Source: Marsupella aquatica
Lineage: Eukaryota > Marchantiophyta
Assembly: GCA_973895155.1 (NCBI GenBank)
Contig: OZ316894.1
Coordinates: 9,548,001-9,612,000, forward strand
DNA: 64,000 bases
Reading direction: 5' to 3'
Shown: in pieces, positions 1 to 13,832 of the stretch
How the letters are laid out: every line of letters begins with the position of its first letter
How positions within the stretch are numbered: position 1 is the stretch's first letter
Made by a program: the position numbers and the translations under genes
Notes under the pieces: generated by a model
Databases searched by the model: none
What the model was told of the DNA's origin: nothing
The model's input: the letters and a program-made list of their open reading frames with translations, nothing else

Positions 1-475
1 GCAGGAGTTGTGAGATTCTCAGCCAATTCTGAACTCACGCGACCTACAGTCCAAATGCTCTCTAGTAGCCACTAATCCCAATGACCAATGGGATCAAGCA
101 GGTAGCTAGCCAAGGATAATAGAGCAACAAAGGGCTTAAACTATTGCTAGCTTTTGAGATAAAACGAGTAGGATTTGTCGTACTCCCGAAGTACAGTTCA
201 AATCCACTTATCCCAATGACCACTGTACATGATCACATTGGATGGCAAACTTATTTGGAGGTTAAAAAACGCACAATCATGGGTTTTCATGTAAGTTCCA
301 TCTCGCTTTGTGTGCATAGATGGTGAGCAACTTCGTGCCCATTTCGAGTTCCATCCCCAACAGTAGCCCCTTATCCTAGGTTTTCATCTGGCTTACTAAG
401 GTAGATTGTAATCTAATATTGCAATGTTATAGGTAACACAATAATAATATAATAGTCATGCAAGAGAGTACTTAC
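1..475. other. Left edge; 3' flank or last exon(s) of the FAM184-like gene
   Basis: No open frame with family similarity is visible here. On the minus strand there is an acceptor-like AG near position 40 followed by a short stretch open to the window edge, so a last exon may begin here and continue outside. The stop codon of the neighbouring gene was not found. Confidence 0.3.
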
Positions 476-3400
476 TTGCCTAGACAGCTTTGAATGTTTC
501 AATACTTGTTTCGACAAAGATCCGAATTCCTCCTCGAGATTTGAGCTTGAACTTTCTAGAGAGTTCAGCCTTTCCATCCATGTACTCACCTGTAATGGAG
601 CACACCTTTCAGTAAACAAAAACAATTTGTGGACAGTTATACTATTATAGGAGATAAATGTCACAATTTTGGAGCATGATTCAAACCTTTGTATCATAGC
701 TCAACAATTGTGACAAAGATTTTTTCTCCTGCTCTTCCAATTTTTTTTGGACAGCTTGGAGAGCTTTGGCAAATTCGTCACATGCAGTTTTTGCTCGTGC
801 TTTCTCCTCTCCTGCAGCATATACCAAATTTTGTCTCAATAATTGGGAGCAGTCTCTACATATAGTGGGCACCATAGGGGGTTTTCCCTCTCACTGTTCG
901 CCCCTTTGTTGGTTCTCCAGCCTTTGTGATAGTCTCATGTCTTGGAATTATTTGTTCTTTGGTACTGTGATACATATAAATCATCCAAGACTTTTTATTC
1001 TAAGACCTCAATATAGTCAAGCACTGAAAAAGAATAGGAGATGTACTCACTTTGTCTCCGTCCAAGAGCATCCAATTGCAATTTCTTTTCCTTCCTATCC
1101 TCTTCCAGCTGTGCATGTACACTGTATGCAGTCAGCTTTGCCCACAACTGGATATTTCTTGCTTATTGATGAGATCTCATTTTACTATATGACCTACAGG
1201 TTTACTGTCATCTGGGAATCACAACTAGCATAGTGACATCCCGTTGGCGCAATAAATAAATAATTATGAAATTCTGGGTCTTATTAGCAAAATTATTTCG
1301 GTTCCTTCTGAAACCTTAAACTAATTTTGTCATGAAAAATTCAAGAGTATTTCAAGCACCTAGTGTAAAACACTGACTTTTCATATTACACATTTTTTTA
1401 TTTAAAAAATGTAAAACAAGAGAATAATATTCTGGCCTTGAGTTGTTTACAAAAATAAAATAAAATAATGTGTAGCTGAGGTACTGCGCTGATGGGGATG
1501 GCACTATGGTAGACTGGAGGTACTGCACGGACTGGGATGGCACTATGGTAGACTGGAGGGTCCTGCGCGGACTGGGATGGCACTATGGTTGTTCAATAAA
1601 CACCATAGAGGCCTGGTTCTAAAGTACAGCTACAAGTGGACATCTCAAAGAATCATGCTCCTAGATAAACCACCTCTTAAAGAATTACCTGTGCAATGAA
1701 AGTCTTCTCAAGAATTTTCTTGTCACTTTCATGTTCTTCCAGCTGCTGTTGTATTCTAGCCTCAATTATTTCTTGCATTTTCTGTGCTGAACTGTCACTC
1801 TGCACTAACCAAAGATATTTGTTGGAGACTAACCAAAGATATTTGTTGGAGACTAACCAAAGATATTTGTTGGATATTACAGTAGGCATGCTAAGTACAG
1901 CTTCTGTTTACTGACCAGAAAGCTCTTGTTGGTCACGATGAAGGAGATCATCTCTAGAGAAATAGGAGTTAGAAGCTTTTGACCTTGCCTATGTAGAGAA
2001 GAAATACCTCTGCAATACATTCAAACTGGAGGCGAGAAATTTCTGCACTCAAGGTCTGGATTTTTGCTTCAGCTTTACTTTGTGTCCTTAGTATGTCTTC
2101 TTTCCGGCACTCAATTTCATGAGTCAGCTTTTGGATCTGCACTCTTGAACAAGAGCATATATCTAAATTATTTGTTTTAATCTCAACAATTGTGTGTGAA
2201 ATCATATCCATCCCAGACTTGGTTCAATTTTGTTGAATGCCAATAAACCTCCAAGTCACTCAATCATTTAAGATGGCCGCTTCATTACCATTTGCACTTC
2301 ATATGAGTTAACATTGACATTTGTGTCCCAGTACTCATGGTCAACATTTTCCAACCTGAGCCTAGATCAAAAGTTGGCATTGAATTTTAGGCCATGAGAG
2401 GGATGATTCAGTTCGTTTTAACATTAAGAACTCATTCAGTCAAATTTTGAATGGTCATCATTTTCTAAAACCAGATGTCTTCATATTTGTGGTCATGCTG
2501 GTACTTCAGGTTAAGTCCTTTTACAAAGTAGGCTTCTTAGCCAGTATCAGGAAACAGATCTTTACTGAAAGGCCATGGTGGGAGCAAAACTTTAGGCTGC
2601 ATTTTGAGGCAAACTAGGTAAAGGCATAAACGTTAATGCATTTATGGAAGGATTCAAGAAACTGCCAGTAGTCCCATAAATCAATAAGGGCTGTTGAATT
2701 AGCATGTGTTCAGTCATCCAAGCAAATGTTGCTTTCTAGGATAGCTTTGGACCTGGTCATAGACATCAGAGTTTACCTCCATTTGAAACTGTTCTAGATC
2801 ACTCTTTGCAAGGCTTAGCTCCTTGCGAGTGGTGATTAATTGGAATGCCATTTCATCCACCTAAAATCACACACTTAAGAGGACAGGCAAAGAATTGGAT
2901 AGATTAGCTTGTGAGATCAGCTAACAGACTCTAGAGTAGCTTTATCAATTGCCCAAGGATAACCCTCTCGGAAACCATGGGAGGTACTCAAACATTATGA
3001 TAATTTAGTATTTTGCATATGTGAATACAAGGATTCCAAGTACTCCTTCAACTCCGTTGAGAATCATACCAGGCAAAACAAAGTCTAGATCCCGAGTCCG
3101 AGTGAAATTCAGCAATTATGTGTATATCATAGCATACAACTGATTTAGAGCTCAAATGGACACTGACAGAACAGACTGAAAAGGCTCCTAGATGTAACAC
3201 ATTCATCCAGCTAGCAAGCCCCTGAGCGCCATCAATCAGTCAAGTTCATAAAGGCAAACTATAATTTGGTGATGGCAAAATTTGGTATGTCCTGAGGGTT
3301 CAACATCACAAAGCACACAAAGCACAGGTAAAATTTTCTCTTACTACACACACACTTTTCCCATGCGGGTTACTCTGATAAAAGACAACATGTAAGCTTG

Positions 3401-6400
3401 AATCCCTCCAAAATATATTCATAAGCACCTTGATTTTGTGGCCAGTGATATCGTTCTCATTGGCAGCACATGTATTGGTCATGTTTTCAAGGTCTTGCCT
3501 TAGTTGTAGAACAACACTTTCCTGAAGAAAGAAGGTTTTTCCCTTGTCATATGCGCATGCACTCACTGAGTTCATAATTCAGTGTGGCAGGACAACATGG
3601 GTCAACTACAAACAATCTGACCAGCACACTCAAAATGTCAAGTTTCTATCTTCTGGTTGCTTATCATGGCAAGGAATGGTGTCTTCATATTAGAAGCTCA
3701 CACTCACTCATCATGAAATATTAGCTTCTTGTAGGCAAGCAGTTCACTAATGCAAACAATGTGGTAGACTTAGCTTAACAAATCCTCTCTAGTACACCTT
3801 GATTCCTTAAGCCATCATCACTATAGTGAGTTGCCTATGGTAGGCCATCTGAATCGGGAAAAGATAAATTCAACTTCTGACTTCCTAAAAATATTGGAAT
3901 GAAACACACCCATTTTGAGATAGCTAACTTGTGGGCATTCTGCGACTCACTGCAAGAACCCCAACATTTCATTGACCAACTTTAGGAAAGAACAAACTTG
4001 TATCTGAAAAATCATCACAACTGCATCAGGTGGAATCTCATAAATATAGAAAGGCAGATCTTTAGAACAATGTTCAAGGTTCTAGCAATATTGTGGCATA
4101 TTCAAGAGAGTATCAAAGGTTCAATTGAGCTATTGTCTGACCTAACCAAGACCAGAGCTCAACTAACTTACAAGACCTCTTGCTTCATTGTGCCAAGAGC
4201 TATGGCCAAGTTGTCATTGTTGATAGAGGCTGTTTTTATGTTCTCCTTCTGCGAACTGTCAAAGATTGATCAATTGAATTTGTACTACTTATATCTTCAT
4301 TCACTGACCACAAAGGCCACACACACTAATCTATCTTCACCTGAGGCAGCTCTTCTCCTTAGGTTGTTGGAGAGTTGTTACTTATGTATATTTGTGAAAA
4401 ATTGCAAATACTTATCAAATCAAATATGCATCAAGGGATGGTCTATGAAGGGCACCAAAAATTGAATCTCCTCCTCTGCTAGATGCAGATCATTGTGCAA
4501 TTTTGATGTCTTCTCTTTCTCCTGCAGTCCTTGAATGCCAGAAAATGTATCTCAATATCACCCTGAAATTACATGACTGTGCAGATATCACAATTTCCCA
4601 GCAGTCTATTGCTTATTTGTGATGGAATAATGATAATTTAGCAAGCCAGACTACATTCAAGTAGATAAGTTAGCCAGCTGCAAGTGTCCAGTCATATACT
4701 ACTTCTTCAAAGAATATCTGCACAGCTTACTACTACTTGTTTACTTTAGAAGTTGAAATAACAAGCTGCCAAAAATGACTCAGTAAGAAAGCAGTAGGCA
4801 CTTTAAATGTCGAGATACCTGGACCAAAGCTTCTTCCACAATTCTCAACAATCTTTTAGTATCTCTAATTTCATTCTGAGCTTTCAAACTGCATTCCATT
4901 TTTTCCTGGGTAGCAACAACTATTTGCTTTTGAAGGTCCAGCTTCTGGAAATTGCCAAGGATGCATAAATTAGTGTGTTACAAGATAACGAAGGAATAAA
5001 CATCACTCTAGTTCCAAAAATCCAATAGCAGTTGGTCAATCAGGGTACCTATCAGGCTATCATTTAACAGAAAGATGCTAATATAGCAGCCTTGAAGCCA
5101 CTCACTTCATTCTGCCAGTTTGCCTTTTGAGAAGCACAATCATGAGAGAGTTTGTCCAGCTCAATAAAGGCATCCAACTGCAAAGGGAGATCATACTTTC
5201 AGTGTTGGCATTGTTATATCAATTTTGAAATTATATTAGGAGTTTATTTTGTCATATTTATAATGCAGGCACCCATATAGTGAAGTCTAGTGGCCTCATT
5301 GAAATCAAACAGTATTTTGGGGTCAACTGTTTCCTTAAGGCAGCCTCCCCAAGCTGGAAAATTCCACTCAGCTGGACTTGCTGAGTCACTTTGTCACTCG
5401 ACCGCCTCGCTGCATTGAAAGAATTCCACTTGGCTGATCTCACTGACTTAAGTGTTCACTCAGTAGTGAAATTTTCTACGAAAAATTCAGCTAACTATGT
5501 TGAGTCATTTTTCCAGCTCAACAGCCCCTTTGAGTCATCTGGGAGACCTTGCTGAATAGGAAGGTGCCATAGGCAAACAATTGATGGGAGTGACTGATAC
5601 TAACCTGATACTTAAGACTGATAAATGATGGGGTTGCAACACTCTGCCACAATCAAAAGCTTTGCATGTGTTTGACATGTGACAAGTCTACTGGACTACT
5701 AGACCTTCAAGTTACATGTGAGATTTCAACAAGAATTTGGGTCTTTTGATTAGACAAGCTCTCAATGTACTCGATTGACAACATTATCTAAAGAGAAATG
5801 TGCTGAAAAATCCAGAGTACAAATCAATTTTGTAAATTATACATGCCTTCAGTTGCTCCATCTTAGCTACATGACGGGCTTCCATCTCCTAAATTTGAGA
5901 GAAAAATAAGCTTGTCAGTATATATCAGTCAAATTCTTGTGATGTTTGTGGTACTTAGAAACTCGTCTAGAAATCCCATCACCCACTCATCAATAAGGCT
6001 ATAACCTGAGCCATGACATCAAAATGACCCCTTTCATAATCTTGTAGTAAGGCTAAGTATTTGAAAATGAATATAGTTTTAGACAATTCAAATCTAGGTG
6101 CTTCAATCTCCAACACCAAGCGCAGTGTCCACAAGAGGCTACTTGTCCCTAGAAGTCTACAGAAACTGAAAAAGTTGCAGAAAGGACCAGAGCAATCACA
6201 CAAAAACTACACTGGTTTATGTGATTTTTCTTGTAGTTATCTCAGATTCAAAGGAGACATAGTTCAGAGCTCGAGTCCGCCTTGAAGTACCACTATGGCT
6301 TGAGAGTGTATTGCAGCTTGGTTCTTCAAATGTTCCTGTAATTCAGTTTCACATGCCAGGAACTGGGATTGTGCCATTGCCAATAGATCTTGGTGGACCT

Positions 6401-8706
6401 TCTCCAATTGCTCTTTCTCATGCTTCATCTATAGTAATGAAATGTTGGCATCAAATAGTTTGTCAGACTCACAAGAGTAAACACCAACACCTATCCTAAT
6501 TTGAATTTTTCAGAAGTTGGTCTTCCATGCCTAGGTATAGAGGAGACGACTATGGATAATTATTCAAGAAAAACAGTTGCACAATTATTTGTGGTGCTGT
6601 CTTAAAATATCTCAATGTAACATTTTCAAAATAGATTGTAGAAACTAGATCCTGATTTGCCCACATACTTTAAGAAGTCTGAAGTTGTTGGGGGTAAGGA
6701 TACCTCTTCTTGATGGCATTTCTTCAGTTCTTCAATCTCCTGGAGAGGAACAACATAATTTGCTCAAAAAACGAGGCTCCAATTCATTTGAATAAAATCA
6801 TATGATAAGCTCAACCTTAAGAAATGAGTGAACTCCCGTGACGACAAGGCACACAAAGATGTAGCTTATGGGTATGTGACTGCTGAATACAAGATTTGCA
6901 AGAGAACAAGAATAAATGCCATGCTAACGCGTACTCAACAACATGTTTATTGAAGTCAGAGCAACTCAAAAGCTTTGTTCCATAATTTAATACACACTTT
7001 AACTAGATTTTGTGCAAGAAGACGTGATTCTGTGTTGACCAAGTCGGCATTTATTTAACTTACTCAACATTCAATACTACTGAGTGGTGAGTCTTACTTT
7101 TTCAAGATCGTGTGCTTTAGCCTCCAGCTCACTTCTTAGCAACTTCATCTCTCTGGAAGTCACATAAAAAATTCCAGAGCACCACACTTTAGAAGATGAG
7201 AAAAGGAATCTAGGATGCACATTATCATAGTGACAGACCACATGTGTCTTAAATTGACAATGCTGTTCACTAAAACACACCTAGAGATACTTAAGGGGGA
7301 CTTCTCTTGCTAGTTATTAAATATTCTTCTTTCACAGAGTTTAAGCCAGAACTGAGGCCAAAACCTCCACGAGATGATATTTTGCATGAGTCCTGAGATG
7401 TTGGTAAGAAAATCAAAACCCAGATTTCAGCAATCTTGACTAAGCCTTGTTAGAGCCAGCAAAGGATGAAGATGAAGCTAAACAGAAATACCTGGCAACT
7501 AATTCAGCCTGTTTTGTCAATGACCCTTGTATTATTTCACCTTCCTTCAATGCTTCTTGAAGGTCTTTAGCAACCTAAAGAGAGATTTTAATTGCCATAA
7601 AGCAGGGAAAATTATCTTAAGTGATAGAAAATTGGAAACAAGAGTTGAAAAGTTGCCAAAGGTCCTAACATTTGAACCATGATTATATCTCAACTCAACA
7701 CACATTGAGGCCTTTTTGAAGTTTAATTCTACATTGACTTATCCAGGGCTTGGGCTTAAAAATCAGTTATGAGATGTAAAATCAGCCAAGCTACGCCACA
7801 CATCAAGACACCCAAACTATTTTGCTGTATGTACAATGTATGTAGGGGCCCACCATTTCAGCTTTCTTCAAATCAGTCTGAGTAGCTTGTTGAATGGCTT
7901 CATGTTCAATTTTCATAGCCTGCAAGGTGATAAGACATAAAACAAAGTTGAGTAATGGGGGATGGACTTGACCACTTGACCAAACTAAGACAAAACATAT
8001 CTACAAGCTAGGTTGTGTTTCAAGCCAAGGTAATTATGTTACAGAGGAGGATAGGAGAGTTGTGAATACCTCAACAACCTGTTGTATGCGATTATCTTGG
8101 GCCTCAATTTGTAGGGAAGATTTGAACATTCTGATACGCGATGCAGTTTCATTAAGAATGTCATGAATTTCACTTTCATGCTGGGCAGCAACCTGCAGGA
8201 AATTCCAATTGGATATTGAAGATGTTCAGACCAGCTAATGCAAACCCTATACAACAGCTATTCACACCCAAACAGCTAGGATTCAGAAGAGGACCTGCTT
8301 ATATTAAAGCGTTACAACACTATGAACCAAGGGTTTCCCAGCCTGCAAGCCAGTTGCGCAGCTTGGTTTGTGCAGTTTCCTTTTAGAAAATGGGTTTGGT
8401 CTGATGATGGGGGCCATGGCAATTAATACATGACAAAATATTAAGGAAATAGTAAAAGGCATGCATCACTTTGTCAACACAGCACAAGACACTCAAACAG
8501 CTGGGTTTCCCAAATAGTATGTAGAGAAACCAAACCTCCTCTGGATTGGCAAGAGACGATTCCGCTTCAGGAGGATAGGCAGAAAAGTGGTGTAGCAGCC
8601 TAGTGAGCTGCGAGAGCTTGAAAGCCAACTTGTCTTCCAGCTTGTTCCAACACAGTAATCCCTCTCCTTCTAGCCCCATTTTCTCAGGCGATAAATACTT
8701 GGCCAT
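476..8706 (-). CDS. FAM184-like coiled-coil protein, 18 exons, 3' end missing
   Basis: Exons in transcript order: 8706-8536, 8192-8070, 7919-7854, 7574-7492, 7152-7098, 6739-6704, 6428-6291, 5888-5847, 5177-5106, 4944-4819, 4521-4456, 3521-3429, 2860-2777, 2136-2008, 1799-1689, 1108-1051, 853-687, 589-476. All junctions keep phase and give 578 residues without a stop. The ATG at 8706 opens exon 1. The N-terminus carries a LAFKLSQLTRLL segment, then HESEIHDILNETASRIRMFK. This resembles the start of animal FAM184A/B (an IAQLTKVI-like segment, then an EEIQQILAETREKI-like one). The rest is nearly all charged heptad coiled coil, as in FAM184, and the IQKLTHEIECRKEDILR segment resembles its C-terminal part. 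I know of no enzymatic motif; a structural or cytoskeletal role is inferred. The intron after 5847 has a GC donor. Exact small exons, especially the acceptor at 853, are less certain. Other long coiled-coil proteins remain possible. Confidence 0.72.
1804..1875. repeat. Three perfect or near-perfect 24-bp tandem repeats in an intron
   Basis: The unit begins actaaccaaagatatttg and is repeated three times head to tail, with the last base of the third copy changed. It lies directly 5' (on the minus strand) of the exon at 1799-1689, next to its acceptor, so copy number could affect the polypyrimidine tract or branch point. Confidence 0.9.
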
Positions 8707-11700
8707 TCTTCCCACTCCTCAAATCACACTAGATATACTAACTACTCTTGTCACTCAAATAACATACTTTTGCATTGACGTTGGAGTCACTCTTATGGCT
8801 TCTCACCCACCAAAAAAGGAAAATCCCTTAGACAAATGTTGCTGTTGAGGCAGTAGCACGCCAGTCAGCCATCATCATCTGGATGCTAAGGTAGGGAGGA
8901 TAATATTTCTAGTGGAAAGCCCATTCATTCTACCTTCTGCAATAAGCTATAATCATTTGATTGACTTTGACACCTTGCTGCTAATGCAGGATTAACAGAG
9001 AATGCACTAGTGCCAAGAAGGCCAAGCTGAGGAGTGAAAGCGAGTAAACATCCACCACAAGCAAGCCAACCCTAATACATTAAGGCTCCCTCTTTCACTC
9101 TCTCTTCTACCTGGTAGGCCTACAGATGAGATCTGCCTCTGTAAATAATAGCTCCAGCTCCACAAGATAGGGAATGGAGTGCAAGTAACAAGGAAAAGCA
9201 AAATTGCAACTAAGTTTTAAATACATCTGGAAACCTTGATCCCTCTTATGAAATAGGATGCAGCAATGCTTGGACGCACATGTTATGTTTTGTTGTGTGC
9301 AATTTGTGCATTGATTGCCTGTTTGAGCAAAATACTATCTTGCAAATATCATTTGCACTTGCTCACCTTAAAATGACCCTCTTTAGAAAAGTGATGCAGC
9401 CTAATTCGTTGTGCAAAGATGCAAATGTATTCGGAAATGACTGTTCCAATAAAAATCTTTGGGCATGGATGAAAAAGGTAATCTATGCTATGCTAGATTC
9501 AATGAAGAAATGCACAAAAAATGAAAGCTCCAAAGTTATCAACTGCTTCTAAAGTCTGAAAGACAACTATCTGAAGGCATGGATGGATATGCGTTGTGCT
9601 GTCTCTGTATGATATAAACTCCGCTTAGAAAAGAACAAGAGCCTTTTGTTCTCCCCAAGTGCTTTGACTCCAATTCATCTGGAATATAAAGAAATGCAGT
9701 CCAAAAAGAACACAATCCTTGTCATAAAATTGTCAAAAACCCTTTTGGTGGAGTCGTCTCAGAGCTGCCAACATTGTTGCTTTCCTTTGCACCACACTTG
9801 TAAAGAAACAAATATAATACACGAATGGAATGTGGGAAACTATGAACATCCTCTCTCCATAGTCCTCCAAGGTTTCAGGATTCAGAGTGGAATTAATCAC
9901 ACTTGCTCTCTTGACTTCCATCATGATGTCCATCAATTTGTCTCTTCATTCCAAAGAATTGCTATTGTTTGAGTTGTGGGCAGGTTGGCAACAGGCAAAA
10001 CAACAATAGAGTTTTGTGTTGATTGTAGCATGGAAGCCCCTGGGAGGATGGACCGCAGAAGAACATTTCATAATTATCTAGACTTTATAGTACCGTAGTA
10101 ATAGTGTCTGCGTAGGACCGTGTCCACAATTGTGAAGGAGAATTGGGTCAATTGTATTGCATTGCATTGCTGATTCTCGAAAAGTTCTTTTGATTTCACA
10201 CACGGAGTTTCATTTTATTAGCCACAACCACTTCTAATTTTTTAAATGTTATTATGTCGTACTTGTCATGAATCCTCTCTTTCTAGGTCTTGCATATGAT
10301 CTGATATGTATTTTTAACGGGAGGCAGGGACGAGGCTTCTAGACTCTGCATGCCACCCCCTAAAGTGAAAGGAAAATAAGAGTATGTATGATAAAGTTCT
10401 TTAGCAGTTATGGAAACTATCAAAGGCTGGTTAAAAAAAATTGCATGTGTCATTCCTCTTTCCTCGGAGTGCCAGTTGATGTAATAATTTTGTTGTTATT
10501 GACTTTTAAGCAGTTAAACCCTAATTAGCTATATTATCCATACTTAGTTGATTGTGCCTTAAAAACACAAGTTGAATACATGAGGAAATTGCAATTAATG
10601 TGACCAGCCTGAGTGCCCGTTTTTTGCAAGTATATAGATTGAGATAAGGACATTCAAGCCCAATGGGCCATTTACAGAAACTCACCTTGTCCCCAATCTC
10701 CATTTTCCATTTGTTATGCCCCAAAGTCAGGGTTTAGAGACTTTACTTTAGACCTTAGGCTCTCAAGAGTAACTTTCAATAGCAGTCACATAGTTAGACT
10801 AGACAAATGTCCTTATGTCCATGCCTTGTACAGTACTTGTCATATGTAAGTGTGGGCGAGCATAAGTGAGACACAGCAAGACTCAGCAATCTGACACAAC
10901 AAGGAACCTTTACAATGACTTATGGTAATCGCATAGTTATAACCAATCCTTGTGGCAAAAAGGAGCCTACACAATGACTTATGCTATAGCATATAACCAA
11001 TCTTTACGGCAAAAAGTTGTGTACTTGTGATCTTGGTAGCCCATAAGTTTTGGACAGAAAACTACTAAATTAAGTTCCATAAAATTTGAATCTTGGAGAC
11101 ACCTAGAATTAACTACCATCAGTGACAAGATCGATTATTAATTACCAAATGGAGCTATAGATCCTACAGCAGCATCCATCCGACAACTACAGTAGAGCAC
11201 CATAGCTTGAAATTTGATACTGCCATAGGCTGGTGTGAAACTGGAATGAAGCTCTGATTCCAATGTCCCGAATTGACAAAGGCCGTTTACTTGTCGGCTC
11301 ATCAATGTCGTTTGTCCGTGAGGTCAGGAAACCACTGTACGTGGAATGCTCGCTGCCCTCGCCCCTTGTTGTTGGGCTGTGAGCAGAATTTCAGCTCGCT
11401 TGAAATGAGCGTTAAAACATCAAGCTCTTTTAAAAATCATTAACATTCTGGAAGTAATCATTTCAGTAACAGTACAGAAACATGATGATGGTCAACAGCC
11501 TGTGGCTCCCCTTCGTTCCCCCCTCAGTCCCTCACATATCAGTAGTAAAAGTTCGGTACCTTCAAAGCTACAGTGAGACTGTGAGAGAAGCGACGAACAA
11601 GAAGAGTGTAAGAAAAAGATGATAAAAGCGAAATCGCAACAAAGGCGCAGACAAAAATTAAGGAAGAAATCCATCGATACGGTAATGTGGAGTCTTGCAA

Positions 11701-13832
11701 CTAGATTTGGATTTCTGGAGTGACTGAAAAGGAGGTGGGGTCCCGAGGGACGCGAGCTTGAGCCGGCTTTGGAACTTGGGAAGGAAGGGAATAGGAATGA
11801 GGGCATTGAGGGGGCGTTGGACGGAAGCAACGGCTAGAAAGGTCAGCAACTCGGCATTTCACACGGCGTGACATGAGATTCGTAGATTCCGACAGAGATG
11901 GACCGTATGAGAGAGTTGAAATTTTCCACTGACAGTGGAGGGACAGTCAGTTCGTGAGTTTCGAGAGAATGAATGTTGAACGAATGATCAATGCCGTTAT
12001 TGTTGGTGCGACTTCGATGGAAAGACTGCTGCTGCTGCTGCTGGCACTGGCACAGGCACAGCCCCGGAGTGAGCAAGAGAGGAGCGAGGAGGAGGCAGGC
12101 TGTACAGCGCTGCTGGGGCGAGGATCGAGGAGACTCGCCCTCGTCTGAACATTCAAAATTCGCGGAGCGCGATTAGGGTGCTTATTACTTTCCGCCCTTC
12201 CTCACCACCCCAGCGCAACACATGAATATTTGATTTCGTAGCTATTCAAGTTCGTGTGGTGACAGGTCAGTGGAGGCTCCCTTTGGCTTCATGATCTCGA
12301 TGGAATTAACGGTCCCTCTTCAAATCTGTGGTCGTGTCTTGCCTACGAAATGTGCAGATGAGTGGCTTTCGAGATATGGATTTCGTCAGTCTTAGGCAAT
12401 AGAATGGATGTGCAGGATTTGTTCTCTGATGTGAGTTGTTCTCTGATGTGAGTTCGTTTGAAACCGTAGTCGAGTACGTCAATGTCAAAACTCTAGTCGA
12501 AACTTCGCTGAAGGTGGACGAGAGGTCCGAGCTGATCTACTTTAGTTAGATCTCGGCATTTCACTCTCGATTTGTAGACTTTCGCACATGTAGGACGACT
12601 GACAGTTCATTGTCTGTTTGACATTGCTCTAAGTTTGTTGGAGGTCTTATCCTAGAGTTTAGTCGACCTTGCTTTGTGGATTTCTGTCGCACGCCTTCGA
12701 TGCCAGGTCTCCGTCGGTGACAAGTACGTCTTAATTGCACTTAGCTGACATTTGAATAGAATGTCAGTCTCGTTTCAGCGAAGGCTCTCAAACAGCGCTC
12801 ACACATAACCTATTGATTGGCAAATACTAGACTTTTTAAAACTCACCATTCAACGGGTTTCACTTCCCTTCGCTCTCAGCATCTCACTGTCTTTTGGGGT
12901 CATAGCTGTTTTCCCTTCCTTAAAGGTGCACGTAGCCCCTTTGTGCTGTCATTTGTCTTCAGATATGGACTGTTAAGTTTTTCTTGAAGAAACTAAACGT
13001 CCCTGCCGAATTTCACCATTGTAGTCCTGTTTTTCGTATTCACCCGAGGGGCCGATGCTTCTGTTGGGTTGAAGACTAACAGGTCCAGCGGCTTGAATGG
13101 ATAGCTTAAGGGAGGCACTCGAGGTTAGCTGATCTGAAAGGAGCTACTCATTCTTATGCATCTTGTCCGAGTCAATCATTGCGCAATCATCTACGCATTT
13201 CCTTCCTCTAGGCGTCCTTCCTAGACCACTGGCTGGACTTGGTTTCAATATTCAATTGCCCATCCGGGGCTTTTGGGTTAGAAAAATAATCTCCCTATTC
13301 TGTCAGATTTACAGAGCACTTGGAGACCCCCGGCGAACATGGTGCATTTACGAAATTCCGAGAATAGATATAGGGATTAGGCTCTGGGAAGAAGAATTGT
13401 AAGCTTCTGCTCATGTAGTTTTTGCAATAAATGGTTCTGTCTGTGGGTCTTTGTGACAGGTGATTGCTGCAAGTTTCACCAGTGGCATGGACAAAGGAAG
13501 GAACGAAGAGGGATGGTATCTCCTGTGGATCTGTTCAATTTGACAGAGACTTGGTAGTGCCAACGGGAATTTCCTCTGCTCTCAGGGAGAAACGGTTTTT
13601 GTATTCTATCTAATCGAGCTGACTTCAGATCATGGGAATGGGAATCGCCGCATGGATAGTGTTGATGTCGCAATACCAGAAGTGGAAGTTAGGGGCGGTG
13701 GTGGACATTTATTAGAATCAACTGGACGGAGGTAGCGTCTTCGTTATCATCCCACTTGTCATCGTCGCTGTCCTCCTGAAGTTGAAGAGCACAGATTTCA
13801 GCTTCCCAGAATTGAAAATTCCCCATTTTCAG
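8707..13832. other. Intergenic region between divergent FAM184-like and TauD-like genes
   Basis: No convincing coding exon. The part from about 8.7 to 11.2 kb is AT-rich. From about 11.3 to 12.2 kb the sequence becomes GC- and CpG-richer, with a short CTG run at 12027-12044, which looks like a promoter or 5'UTR. It may serve the minus-strand gene through 5'UTR introns, the plus-strand gene, or both. No clear TATA box could be fixed. Confidence 0.4.
10899..11010. repeat. Two-copy tandem repeat, about 56 bp
   Basis: Copies at about 10899-10955 and 10956-11010 share the order aggaacct..acaatgactta, a variable middle, ataaccaatc and ggcaaaaa. They have diverged by substitutions and small indels. 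Confidence 0.75.

Noticed and set aside
1804-1875. Regular short repeats considered as a CRISPR array
   Set aside because: The units are directly adjacent with no spacers, in a plant intron.
3998-4465. 155-codon plus-strand frame inside the FAM184-like gene
   Set aside because: It starts without a credible ATG context, runs through introns and part of an antisense exon, and shows no similarity.
11969-12148. Leucine-rich short plus-strand frame near the CTG run
   Set aside because: The Leu run comes from a CTG microsatellite, there is no family similarity, and it lies in a promoter-like GC-rich stretch.
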